From the NCBI RefSeq assembly GCF_015832195.1, contig NC_052016.1, positions 85,814,547 through 85,878,546 on the forward strand: a stretch of 64,000 bases of DNA, written 5' to 3'. The notes under the pieces were generated by a model. The model was not told the origin of the DNA, did no database searches, and was given only the letters and a program-made list of their open reading frames with translations. Source of the stretch: Motacilla alba alba. Its lineage: Eukaryota > Chordata > Aves > Passeriformes > Motacillidae. Positions 38,073-50,871 of this stretch are shown here, in pieces. The first letter of the stretch is position 1; every line of letters starts with the position of its first letter. The position numbers and the translations under genes were made by a program.

Positions 38073-41000
38073 ATATGCAGTAAGCAAGAATGAAGACTGA
38101 TTTTGTTGTCTAAAGTTAAACAGTAATAAATGAAGAGAAGGGTAGAGATGGACAGATAGATAGTATATCCAAATCTCAGAAAACTGGAAACCTGAGCTTC
38201 CTTTGTTTAACAGCTAAACAGACCAAGAGCAAAACCAGCCAGAATAAGGTAGCAGCAACTTTTAAGATAAAAAAGAAATACATCCTTTCCTTTACACAGC
38301 TAATGGGTTTTTCCTCTCCTTGGCAAAGGAAAACTTGCAGAAATAGATGAGTTAATAGGAGCAGAGGGGAAAGAGCCAAGAGATGGTCACAATCAATCTA
38401 TCAGTCTGAAGAGCCAAAGTCTGTGCTGAGATCAAGTTGCACTGGCCCCTTATGTGGGCTACATCTGCAATCCAAGGTGAACCATTGGCGATGTAGAATT
38501 GCTCAGGCTGACTGTGCAGACTACGAATCTTCATTACTTCTTTTATTGCAGTTTATATAATAAATCCCAATTCAAGAGATGTGGTATTGCTTTGTAAAAA
38601 TGTGCTTGAAAAAAATGAAGTGCCATATGGCTGTAAGGATGAATGCTTTACGAGTATTACAGAGTGGGATCTTTTGAACCTGTTGAACAATTCACATTTC
38701 CTGACAGAAGCTGGTTCAATAGCTATGGGTGTGTCCCAGAAAATTCAGCATTAGTAATGCTTTCCAGAATAGGTGGGAAATTGTTTTGAAAATGGCAGTG
38801 GGAAGTATGTTCAATGTTGCACAAAACGGTTATTTTTCAGTCATTTGGGACTATTAATGTGCTTTACTAGATCTGCCTGGCTTTCTGTGGATATTCTTCA
38901 GATGGAATTTTTTAATGGTCTCCATTAGTTTATCATTTTAACAAGTGTACAGATAGCTGGAGTGATTAGCAGTTGAAATGACTTCAGAGTATAATTTCTC
39001 ATTTGGTCTTTGAGGTTATATTTCATCTCTGTTGTATGCCTTCCTAATTATGAGCATATTTCAATACTTAGTTAGAATTTTAAAGACACATATTATTCAA
39101 CTTCTCCAGATTGGAATTAAAAACAACATGGGCTGACATATTGTATTATTTCTTCAAAATCTGATAATGAATTTTCTTTCTCATTTAAGCTTAATTGTAT
39201 TTTAAAAACAACATTAAAACAATAATTGTTTTAAGCCACATGGCAACCTTTGGTGTATTTTTCAATTAAACTGTTGTTGGTTGGATTGTTTTGGTTTGTT
39301 TTTTTCTTTTCTTGTTAAAACAACACTGTCCTCTGGTGCACTTTCAGTGGAACATAGCAGTTTATCTCTGAACCTGCATCAGTGTGTCCTGTCATTGGTG
39401 GCAGCACTGAAGAAAGCTCAGTGCAAATTTTGCAATTTTGTCTTGTCCTCAAGAAATATCTGAAGACTAAATAAAAAGTACAGGAAACTGTTGGAACAAT
39501 ATGATTTAGATACAGCTTTGTGACTTTAGATAATCTCAGAGTATATCTTAACTGTGTTGGATTTTTTTCCTTGTGAAGTAGTGTCATTAAAACCCAATCT
39601 GTGCAAAGCACGTAGAAGATTAATTAAAATTGGGAAGAAAAGAGATGTCTGAGCCTTTCACCTGAAAGGTCCCCTTTATCTCCAGCTGAGTTTGCCAGCC
39701 TTTAATGCTATTTGTCATCTTCCCCCAACAGGTATCTTGATTTTTTTTTTCCATAGTACCTTTTATACTTCGAATGTCTTCTGTAATGCCAATACCATGT
39801 ATTAGAATATTATCCTCTCACACTGGAGGCTTTAATTTTTTTTTTGGCTTGCAAAACAAGACACATTCATTTAACTGGTGTACACTCCCTTTTAGAAACA
39901 ATTAATTTAAGGCAGCATTGGGAAAGGTGCAATGTCTATTCCAAGTTTAAGGATGCTGTATATACAGATTTAAGGCCTGTCTGTTATGATGATTTTTATG
40001 TAACTGTTCTTTACAACAAGCTCATTATTTTCTGCTAAATCAAACATACACAAGGATAGTTCTAGGTACACCTTTGCTGTGGTGTTTTGGTGTCCACTTG
40101 TGGGTGGTCTTTACCTGTGCAAGGGGCCATCTTGGCTTCTGCTGTTGGATTGGAAGGAATGAAACTGGTTATGTAGACAAGGACTCCTTTAATGAATGGT
40201 GATTATTAGGGCAGAATGGACCTGTCTAGCTGCTTCTAAATGTGAAGTAATTTAATTTTTTGTTAATGGTAAAGCTATTACATGATTTGCAATAAAGGAA
40301 TGGTGGGATCATTCTCTTTGTGCTTATATTTTACATTGATGCTTCTTTTGTGATATTTACATGAATATTCACACTTTTATCTTTACATTTTTGGTATGTG
40401 TGTTTAAGTACATACTTATAAATGTATGCATCATGTTTAATGATATTTTAGCACATTATTGAAAAAGCATAGCATTATTGAGATAGTTTCTCATAGTATC
40501 TTAAATCTCTCAATCAGAAAGAACTTTTTTTTTGTATGCCTTTTTTGTTTCCCTGGTTGCACCTTTTGGCCTTCCTTAAGGAAATACATTTTGTCTGAGC
40601 AATCTCTTGGGTTTAGATAACCTTGAGTTTCAATGCTTGTAGGAATTATGCCCTGAGCTGCATACTGTCCTTTAACTTCTTATCATAAGCACAGTCTATT
40701 TCTTCTCCTTGTTCCACTGTAAGGCATATGTATTTAAAATAGTAGGGATAATCTCCATTTTGATTGCATGTTGCATGCATTCAAGGCTAAAAAAGTTGTG
40801 GTTGCAGTATATCTTAATTTAAAAAAGTGATTTTTGCAATTCTCAGGATGGGATAAGACATAAAAAGTTTTATTTTTCTGGGACTGAGGTATTTCTTTTT
40901 GTGAATTTAATGGTAATATGGTTTTATTAGCTCATTCTGCATTATGCTGCATTACAGAGGAAATGGGCCTTTTACAGATGTGAGCTCTTGACAATTTTTG

Positions 41001-44000
41001 TATCAGATCTAACACAATGAAATGGTTTATTAAGATCATGGAAAGCTCTAAAATTGTTATATGAATCTTCATGGTACATGCATCTTTATAATGTTGTCAG
41101 TTTTAATGAAAACAGGTGATCAGTGGTTTTCATTGTATGAGAAAGTATTTAAATCATCTTCTAACTGGTCGTTAGTTGCTGATAGGTGGAAGGATTCTAA
41201 TGATACCAAAGTGCATCTTCACTGAGGGACTGCTGGTTATCTGGCACTGGTTACTTCATGGATCATGTTTGTCTTGCAGGAAAAGCCTGCCCAAAATTTC
41301 TCTCCACAGAAATTAACTGTTCTTTTTGACTGTGAAGTGCTTCAATATGGAAGATCTTGTAGGAACTGTGCAGTTCCATATGGAAAAGTACATACAGTGT
41401 CTACTTTAGTTACAGTATACCTGAGGTACCATTCTTTTCAGTTCTGCTCAGATTCCTAAGCGACAATGGAAAAGTCAGTTAGGAGATTTTAAATTACTTG
41501 TAGTGGGTGTACTTTGCTGTCTTGGTGCCAAGGATTAGACACATCCTTATGACTGAAGGAGTTTGTGTGGTGGCTGCCTGTCCAGTGTCAGCATCCACAC
41601 ATCTCTGTGTGTATTTAGGCAAAGACCCCACTGAGTGTAAAGAGCACATCCCACTCAACACCCCGTACTCTGGTCTGGCTTGAGTCCAGCGAGCAGGAAG
41701 AGACAGGCTCTGTCAGAGTAAGTGTAACTTAGAAGCTTCTCCTTTTTTTCTTCCACCTTTATTAGTAGTGAGTTTATTGCAGTTTTCTTTTTGTCATCGA
41801 GGGCTGAAACCATAGTGAATGTGTAACAAGAGCTGCCAGCTTTTTATGTTAGGGAGGCAGGCAGCCCTACCAAAAAAAACGTGGTTTAAGCTGGTTCAGA
41901 GAGGCAGCTTTATCTGGCTTGGGTTGAAGGATACTACACTATCATTATCTAAGCCTCAGGAACTATTTTTGTGGAAAAATAGGCTCTGAACATGATCAAC
42001 AACATGTTGCAGCAAGCAGCACCTATGTAAATGGAACAGTCATAATTTCAAGAAAAGGCTAGGGATACCTTTACATGGAGACAAATGTGACCGTGAACTA
42101 TTTACACCAGAAGCTGGCCAAGGGATTTTGCACTGAGAAACTGAATTAAGGGAACGGTAAGAGTGTTGTGGCCTTATTCAGGCAAATCTTAAGCTTTTGG
42201 AAGCTTAACAAGAAAGAAAGTGTTTTAAACTTTCCAGGGGCAAGGAGGACTGCGAGACTCAACCGCTGCAAATGGTCAAAGCTACTCTTGAAGCATTGAC
42301 TGCCAAAATAAAAGAAGTGTATTTTTAGGAAATCTGGGAGTAAAGATATACTCTGAGTAGGAGTGCTACCTTTTACTATCAGTGTAATTGTTGCAATTCT
42401 GTCAAGAACTTGTAAGACCTTCAAATATTTTCTCCTAAAACTAGCACTATGGTTTTGCCTAAACTTAAAGGGAAATTAACTTATCATACCTTATGTCCCA
42501 TTAGGCACCTGTTGTTCCAAGTCTGAATTCAAGCATGTTTGGCTGCACTGGTCCTACAATGAATAAAATGTAGATTTAGTTTTTAGGGCTGTTATAAGCA
42601 GGAATCACTTCAGGGGAAAAGAAAAAGCGTCAGTAAATAGATGTGGAATTACACTTATTTAGAATCACATAAAAAGATTGATTAATTCCATAAAGTCTGC
42701 ATTTCCTGACATGTCAAAGTCACAGCAATGGATAAAGTAAAAGCAGTTAAACCAGGGTTCCTATTGATATGACTCCATCTTGACATTCTCCTAATCCATG
42801 ACTAGGTTAACTAAGTGAGCAAAGTACCTCCCATCTCTCTTTTTTTCTGTCTAGTTGAGCTGCTTTATTCAGTATATCTCTGCTTCTGAAGATGTAAGGT
42901 TCCTTTCTATATAACATAATGGTAAGGAAGCTTTTGCAATTTTGAGCTTTATTAACTGAATTAAAGCCTTCAACAAGAGTACAGATACAGAATGTGTGCC
43001 TTTACTGAAAGTATATTTAATTTTTATCACTTTTATGACAGTTCTGCTGTCTTTTGTCTGGAAACAAAATGGGTGAAGATAAAAAATTGGCACATAGTTG
43101 ATGTGAAATTTAATGCTAATGTATCTATATTATGATTTTTTTTCTAAGTAGCAAGTAGTGTAATGGCTTGATACCTTGAAAGAATTGGAGAATTTGAAAA
43201 GAGAGATCCCTCCTTTGTTTTACATTATCTGGCTGTTCTGAGGAAAAATGTGTGAAAAGTTTTCATTGTGAGGTGGGTGGAATTCTTTCTATCAGAGAAT
43301 ATCAGTGCCCAGGGCCTCACTCTTAATGGCATCAAAGCTAATTCAACCTGAACAATCCCGAGTCCATGGGTAGGAAGAGAGTACATTTCTGTAAAAAGAT
43401 GGGCAAAGCTAGAAAATAATCAGATGTTGCAGTTATAGACAAAGAGAAGACCTGTAAACTTAATGCAATAGCTAGCATTTTCTTGGACAGAAAGTTCACC
43501 AAGCTCCAGGTGTTTTGAGAGATTCTTTTTGCTAGTTCTGAATATTAATTTTTCCCAATCCTACTTGCCATTACTATCATTAGACACTACTTTTGTTGTG
43601 GTTATAACAAGGAAACTCCCCACAGTGAAGATCAATGCAGAGTCAGGTAATTACAGTTGATATCTATGTTAACAAGCTTTGATTATTTTGTAGTCAAATG
43701 GTGCTGTAATGCAACATAGAAGTCTTCCACAACTTAAAAAAAAAATCTCAAATTTTAAGCTATTTTTTGTAGAAAATGCAGAGATCATTCATTGTAGGGA
43801 ACAGGAGTTAGCAATACAGAGCAGTAAACCCAAATGATGGGTGCTCCAGCTCATGGAGTCTGTTGTTGCAGAGTGAACTTGTCTGAACTCAGTTTTCCTA
43901 GAATGATTATTCAGGAATGCACAAAAAGTTTTTTTAGACTGCTGAGAAAAATAAATATATAAAATATACCTGGTTTTCTTATTGTGTCATCTTTATGTAG

Positions 44001-47000
44001 TTATAAAAATTCAGTGTTAGAATTTTAGCATTTCATTATGCATTTAGGGCTTTGACAGCTGATCTTGTTGTTTGTTCTAGGTATTTTGACCTTTCCTAGA
44101 CACTTCAGCTGTGAACTGTCAGAGGTGTCTGTGTGTGTCAGACTTCATAGCTGACAGTCATGAGTATGATTGCTTTGAAAATTGGTATCGATAGGTAGAC
44201 GGGTTTTGCTTCCTGGATCATTTTCAGAGCAGAAAAATGGGCTTTTTTGTCAGCCTCGGTTGTCTGTGCTGAAGGACTTTTACTGTTATTTTTTCATAAA
44301 TATCCCTGAGCTTTCTGATTAAGTTGTACACTCTACCATCTATTGACTAGAAGGACAACAGACATTGTTTACATTTACCTATTTCTCCAGTCCTTCACCA
44401 AAGCTTTCCTGTTAGGATCCCTGCAAAACTCTGAACCAGAGTATAAGCAACAACCATGCTGTGGCCAATTTTATCTTAACAAATGGTGCCACTGCCAAAT
44501 CCTCAGCAGGCAGACATGAAGTATTCATTTTATGGGGAGAGGTGATGTGTATGCTAAGGTCAAAGGCTCTGTTTTCATGAAAATAACCCTTGCAGGTAAA
44601 AGAGAAGGAAGAAGACCTAAACCCTGTGTTTTGGATATTTTCCCTTTTAGAAGTATTCTTCAATTTTCCTTAAGGAAGGAGTGTTTGACTGTCCCTAGCC
44701 AGTAGTTGGGGTAGAAGGAGGATGGTGTAGCTTAGTTCTCTAAATTTGTCCAGTATTGCCTTAATCTTGGCTGACCGTGTGATGATGAGCAAGACAATTA
44801 TTCGCTGTGCAAACCTAAGAACCAGTGTAATTCTTCTGTAGAAGAAATCAGTTGTTCCAAAAGCACAAGTTGATCATATATCTCTCTTGTATGCAGATGG
44901 TATGTTGATCTTTCATTCCTGGGGGGGTCTTCATCAAAATCCAGGATTAACCTTCAGTATATCTGAGTTTCCAGTATCATGCCTGGGCTGAAGTGCTGGA
45001 ATCCCTCTCCCACCTATTGCTGCAGACAAACAGTGGCTTGGCTGTTCCTGTACAAGCCTCCTTTAGACTAATAAACACTAGCAATGTTGAGTTCAGCATG
45101 AGAGCCAGCAGCCACTCACCCATCTGCCAGTTTTGTGTCATGGGAGGTGATTAAAGCCTCCCCTTTTGTTGAAGCTTTACTGGTGCAGTGAGGAATACCA
45201 GATTCTTGGGGCCAGAGTCCGAATGCCGGAGGAGCAATGTGTGGCAGGACAGCCATGGGGCTGCGAGGCTGGAAAAAAGAGAGCCTTGGCCTGGCTTCTA
45301 CTTCTGGAACTGCTCAGAGATTTTTGCCCAGTGACTGGTTTTGACTCAACTGAGTAAACACTAAATTTAGCTTAGGTTTTGTGGTCTTGCAATAAGTACA
45401 GTGTGCTAAGCAAGATAATTTTTGAGTGGTTTATATACTTGGGTATTGCTATTAATCTGTAAACATTAAACACTTGTTCTTTAAGAGTTGCCTCAACTAA
45501 ATGCCATTTTCCCCCTTAAAATTGAATATAACATTTATTTAAAATATACCTCATGGTTTATATCAGCTAAAATCAGCTGTTCCACTTCTTGAAGTCTTTC
45601 CAGTTCTAAAAAGACCATCCTTTCTGTAGGAGAATGAATAATGTAGGTTAGCTTGTTTCTGTGGGCATTTATTACAGCCACACTGAACAGTTCCTGGAGA
45701 GGTTTTGCTATTTTTTATTTAGCAGCAGTGAAAATCGCAATTATTCTATTTACTTGGCTTGCCACTATGGCAAAGAGTAACTCTTTGGACTGTGAGCAGG
45801 AAATGTTTGTTTTCTCTGGCTGCTTCTTGCATATGCTGCTCGAATTACGATTAAATATGAATATTTACTGATAAAATGGGGCATTTCTCAAGTTCAGTTA
45901 AATTGATTTTTTAAGTCCAAGATATAGGTGAAGGCAACCCATCTTGTGTTTTGTGTGATGTTATTCATTATACAGAACTAATAGACAGTGGAGGGAATCA
46001 ATAAAATATCACCATACATGTCAGATGAGCATTAGGGCTGTAAATTCTTCATCAGGAAGAATCTGTAGGGGAAAAAAGGAAACAAAAAGCTAGATCAAAA
46101 GCGATGTGGGGAATTAATGTGGAGAAGATGAAAGGGAAGGAAACGAACAATAGGGTTGATGTAAGTGGAGGATTAGGTAAAGCAGAAGCAATAATTTTTT
46201 ATGGAACAGATGAAAATAAATTGAGAATAATTGTTATGGGAGGCGCAAGTGGTGGCGAGTTGAAATTGATGTGTATTTAATGGCCTGATGAAAACTAGAG
46301 CTTGTTCATGAATTGTGCCTATGATTCATTTCCAAGGAGTACATTTCTAATACTTCTTGTAGCATTGAGAATTGTTCTGTCTGTGGCATTCACACAAGCT
46401 TATTGGATTCTTTAGAAAGTTAAAATACTGTGCTGGCATCATTCAACATTGTTTAGCTCCAGATAACAATTTAATTTAAAGTATTTGAAGTCAAGCAAAC
46501 CTTCCATTCACACCTGCTGACTGTGTATACACAACGCTAGGTCAGCTGGCTTTGCTTAAAGGAGTGTTTACAGACAGAGTTCATTACTTGGGTCTACAAC
46601 TTAACTCTGCAAGTTCCTAGAATACAGGATAAACTGAAATTATTATTAGGGAAAAATTTTACCTGTTTGTAAGCATGCTAAATGCTGTTAATAATGTCTT
46701 AGGAATAAGGAAAGCCTGTTTTCCAGAACTGTCCGTTAGGCTGATGTACGCTTCTGTTATGAAGAGTATTTTGAGAGGACCTGGTGTTACTGTGTTCCCT
46801 GGCTGTCCTCTGCTGTATGCCACTCCATGCAGAAGGTAAAGGAGCTAAATCCCTGGCTCTCAGGTCTCATGGTCATCCCATTCTCTCACAGAGCAGCAGT
46901 AGTTCTGTAAACCATCAGTGTCCTTGTGCTTAAGAAAGACCAATGAGAAGAATCTGGAGGGACAGTGCTACCTTCTTTCTTTCCTTCTTCTTCCCACACC

Positions 47001-50000
47001 TAGTAGGGAAGCCCTGAGTAAGGGGTGGAGGAGATATTTGTTCTTGAGGGAAATTTGTTTGTTCATCAGCTTAAAAGTTTCTTCCTGGAGAATCCTAATT
47101 TTTTCCCTGTAATTCTGCCATACTACTCACATTAGTCAAGAGCCACGATGAGTATACCTGTAGGAGATTTTGGAATTTGTTATTCCTGACTGTCCTTTGT
47201 TTGCCAAAGTTCATCTATAAGTCAAAGCATTGGACATGGTGGTGCCGGAGGGAAGCAAGTGTGATGTTGTGATATTATGTAGATCTGTCACTTATAATTT
47301 GGAGGCTGTCTCTTTCAACATTTTGCTGTTTTTCATAGCATTATATTCAAGCTCACTTCAGTCCTTGTTGCTCTGTCTCTGCTGTTCTTGATTCCTCACC
47401 ACCTTTTGAATAATGAGGCCTTGAATTATAGACACATGATGGTACCAAGCTCTTTATAGCCCTCTCCCTACCATTTACGATCTGTTTGATTTTTCTCATG
47501 TGTGAAGTTAGCTTTGTTAAGATGATTTTCTCAGTAGGGCCTCTGTATAGACAGGGACTATGATTTTCCTGCTCTGAAATTGTGTCCCTTGCCTTTTTGG
47601 CCTTGTTATAAAGTAGTTATTTTGTTGAATGCAAAATTAATTTTTTTATTTGCTGGTGTTTTCTTTTAATGTTACTGAGCATTTTCCCCAAAGTTTGCAA
47701 CTTGCTTTTGGAAAATTTTTTAAATGTTGTTCAGCTTTTAAACACTTTTTGTCTTCTACTTAATTTTTTCATTTTGCCTGCTATTTGCACTGTATTATAG
47801 TTCCTGCTGATATACTTGTATATAACCTTTCAAGCTATTAAGAAATATTAGGAAGATCTTTTTTCTTATTTTCTGGGTAAAAACTTGTACGGAGCAAAAT
47901 CTTTAATGTGGTCTGTTCAGTCTCTGTGGTGCTTCCAACTATTAGCTGTTACAATGTCAAAGTTAAATCTTGTTTCTTAGTGAGAATGAGCTTCACATTT
48001 CTTCAAATAAATTGAGATCAGCTGATTGCTCCCCAATATTCTGTCATTGGATGTAAACTGCATTTGCTTCTACACTGTGTGGATATACTGTCCTTGTGTA
48101 GTATGAGGTGAGTGATTTGGACTGACTTATCCCCTTAAAAGCAGGGATGCCCCTGGCAAAATTTAGTATGAATAAGGGAGCAAAATTAATTCAGAATCAT
48201 GGCATTCCTCGCATTGAGCTCTTCTCCAGTCTTCTAAGAGAAGGAGGAATTTCTCTTATGGAGATTTTCTTGATTTTCATCCTTGAATGGAGCATATCTG
48301 TGTTCTTGTGCAAGGACCACTTTAAATGACTGGGATAGTGGAGTCTGTATGAGTGTCCGAGGGTTCCCATCTCTTACACAGGATGTTTTCTGCAATGTGT
48401 GTTAGAGCCCAGATAGATTTACTGGGCTCAGGAATTGAGCCCTCATTTAAAAGTGCTGGGAGAAAATGGGAAAGTGTTGTGACTTCTAGGATTTTAAATA
48501 TGAAAGCGTGAGGATCCATCAATAAACCTCTCACATTTTCCCATCTCACTGATGTTTTACGGCTTCACTGGAGGATATGAAATGATGGCTGCTAGAATGA
48601 AAGATTCTGTTTTGTCTTCTAAGTTTTTAGAAAAAGTTAATAGAAAATCAGGCTAAGAAATATTAATGGAGTTTCTGAAAGGTTCCCAAATTGTTTTTAG
48701 AGATACCACCATAGTACAATTCTTTGACAGATAAGCCTTTTGTGACAAAACCTAAAAAAAGGAGACATCTATACATTTCCCATGGTATTTAAACCAGCAA
48801 AGGCAGCAGGAGTGTCAGGATGCCCCTTCTGTTGCTGCCTGAGAAGTAGTCATGATTGTTGGATATTTTCTGAGCATTTTCTTCCAATCTGACATCTAAT
48901 TGATATCTAAATCATATCTCTGTAATATCAGCGTTGTAGTAAATATACAGCCTAATGTGTTGTGATTGAATGTTTTATTTTGGACAGTGTAAAACTTGCT
49001 CTCTTCTTATTGACAGCTGTTTAAAAGATGTGTATTTTTGATTTGTCCAAAGTCTGAATATTTATAAGGGATTAAAATAAAGAGGTTGTTTAGCAGGTGC
49101 TGACTGCAATTTTGTAGCTGCAGTATCATAATCACTTCATGAGGTTTCTCTGTTAAGGAAATTGTCTTTGTTTAATGCTAAAGGATGTAGGTAATCTGTC
49201 TCTAATGCCAAATTATTTCAGGGTGTGCACTTCACTTTTTCCCCTACATTTACGCAGATCGGAAAACTGAATGTTCCAAACAACTTGTGGAACAGTTTCC
49301 ATATCAACTTTTATGTACTAAAAATGTAATTAAAATTGTTCAACCTAAAAAAGAACTCAAATTTAATTTATATGGCTTTTAAAAAGAAAATATTGTTTCT
49401 TATTTAACTGGTTTTGTTGGCATGGTGGATTTGAATTTACTCCAGTAAAAGTCAGTGGCAAGCCACTGTCGCCTATTTAAGTGTAAGTAGCTGGAACCAT
49501 AAGGAAATACTGAATTTGAAGAGGTATCTATTCACACACATTACTTTTATGCCTTTTGAGTGAATTCATGGTAATCAGTTTGTTAACATAAACAGTGCAA
49601 TTCCATTAACTCCTAAGGTAAATAGCATTAGGTGCAAACATCTTTTTTACATTGCTACATGACTCGATTTGTTCTGCATATGGAAACACTTTAAAACTTT
49701 TTTGCATTTCCTCTTTTGTGTAAGTGGCTTATGACTCTTGTGATATCTCATCTTTTACCTGCTGTGTCAGCTTCGCATCCCTATCCCCTGTGCACTGGCC
49801 TGTGTTCTTCCCTTTCCTATTTATCACTGACACATCTGGAGTGGTGACATTCTTATTCCCTATTCTGCGTTTATTTTAAAGCTAGAGGAGGGGTTTCTAA
49901 AGAGGGAATATGCTTACTTACTGCTATTACTAATTCCTTACAGTTTTCCCTGCAAGATGGCTGGTGTGTTTTGATAAAAATGAGTATATTTGTCTTGGTA

Positions 50001-50773
50001 TTGGTCAAATATGCTTGAGAGAGATGATTCAAGTGTGTGGTTGGGGATCAGGAAATGATGATTCCATCACTGGATTTGGTAAGGATTCGTGATGCTATTA
50101 CTTCTCACCAGCTTCTGAAAAGTTATCAGATAAAACCACTTGCTTTGGTTTTAAAGTCATTAAGCCTCAAAAGTAACCAAACAATGGGAATAGATTTATA
50201 GGTATTTTTTTGCATCTAGACTCTTCTTCTTCAATGCTTACTTTTATTTCTAAAATGAAAGTCTGCTTATATCTGCTGGCTCAAAGAAAAGGTGTCCTAT
50301 AAACACTTTTTCTTAAACTTGTGAAACATTAGAGTTAGTAGTCTAGCTGTTAAAATTTTATTGTTTACCTTAATCCAAATGCTTGGTAGAGCATACAGAA
50401 GTGATCTCTTTGGCTGTTTGATCAAAGGACATTGCAGATGAGATCAAAAGAGATTTGGCTTTTGAAAGAATCAGATTTGATTCTATGATACGCTTATTGT
50501 TCTGAACCATCTGGGGCAGTTTGGGGAAGATATGCAATAGCAAATATTTTGCATGTGAAGCTCTTAGTTGAAGTGGTGAATAACCTTGGACTGGGTATAT
50601 TCAAAGGACTGGTGTTGACCTATATCCTGTTGTGACAGCTGAGAGCAGCAGGTTGGAACTGCTGGATGAAATCCATACTCAGTTGCCCATTGTACTTTCT
50701 TCTTGTCACTACGCAATGTCAAATCAAAGACAGTTTTTTATTTTATTTTTTTTAACTGTTGCTTATTCTAGCT
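38073..50773. other. PCCA intron, long unique segment
   Basis: About 12.7 kb without a recognised transposon or gene. It holds a 21-bp palindrome (39214-39234) and AT-rich complex stretches at 40880-41130 and 49080-49400 that look like candidate conserved noncoding DNA. An acceptor-like TGTCTTGCAG at 41270-41279 precedes a short open frame, but I do not support an exon there. Confidence 0.55.
39214..39234. repeat. 21-bp near-perfect palindrome (ACAAT-A-ATTGT core)
   Basis: Ten-base arms mirror each other exactly around the central A at 39224. The core is AACAAT-A-ATTGTT, two inverted SOX/HMG-like half-sites (ACAAT) with a 1-bp spacer. The palindrome is read directly. A regulatory role is inference. 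Confidence 0.5.
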
Positions 50774-50871
50774 GTTTACTAATTCAAAGAGAATATGGAC
50801 TTGCTGCCATGGTAGTACAATGGTTTACTAATTCAAAGAGAATATGGACTTGCTGCCAAGGTAGTACAATG
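50774..50871 (+). repeat. 49-bp tandem duplication, two copies
   Basis: The units at 50774-50822 and 50823-50871 start GTTTACTAATTC and end GTAGTACAATG. I find a single mismatch between them (T at 50810, A at 50859). The period of 49 is not a multiple of three, so the overlapping open frame 50632-50886 reads the copies in different frames and is not coding. Near-identity implies a recent duplication. Confidence 0.92.

Noticed and set aside
41280..41414. Possible cassette exon after the acceptor-like TGTCTTGCAG
   Set aside because: Possible donors (41388, 41415, 41426) are weak. The sequence matches nothing in PCCA, and conserved exons already join in frame across it.
44776..44860. GTGATGATG resembling a C box of a C/D snoRNA
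   Set aside because: No D box (CTGA) at a suitable distance downstream and no terminal stem.
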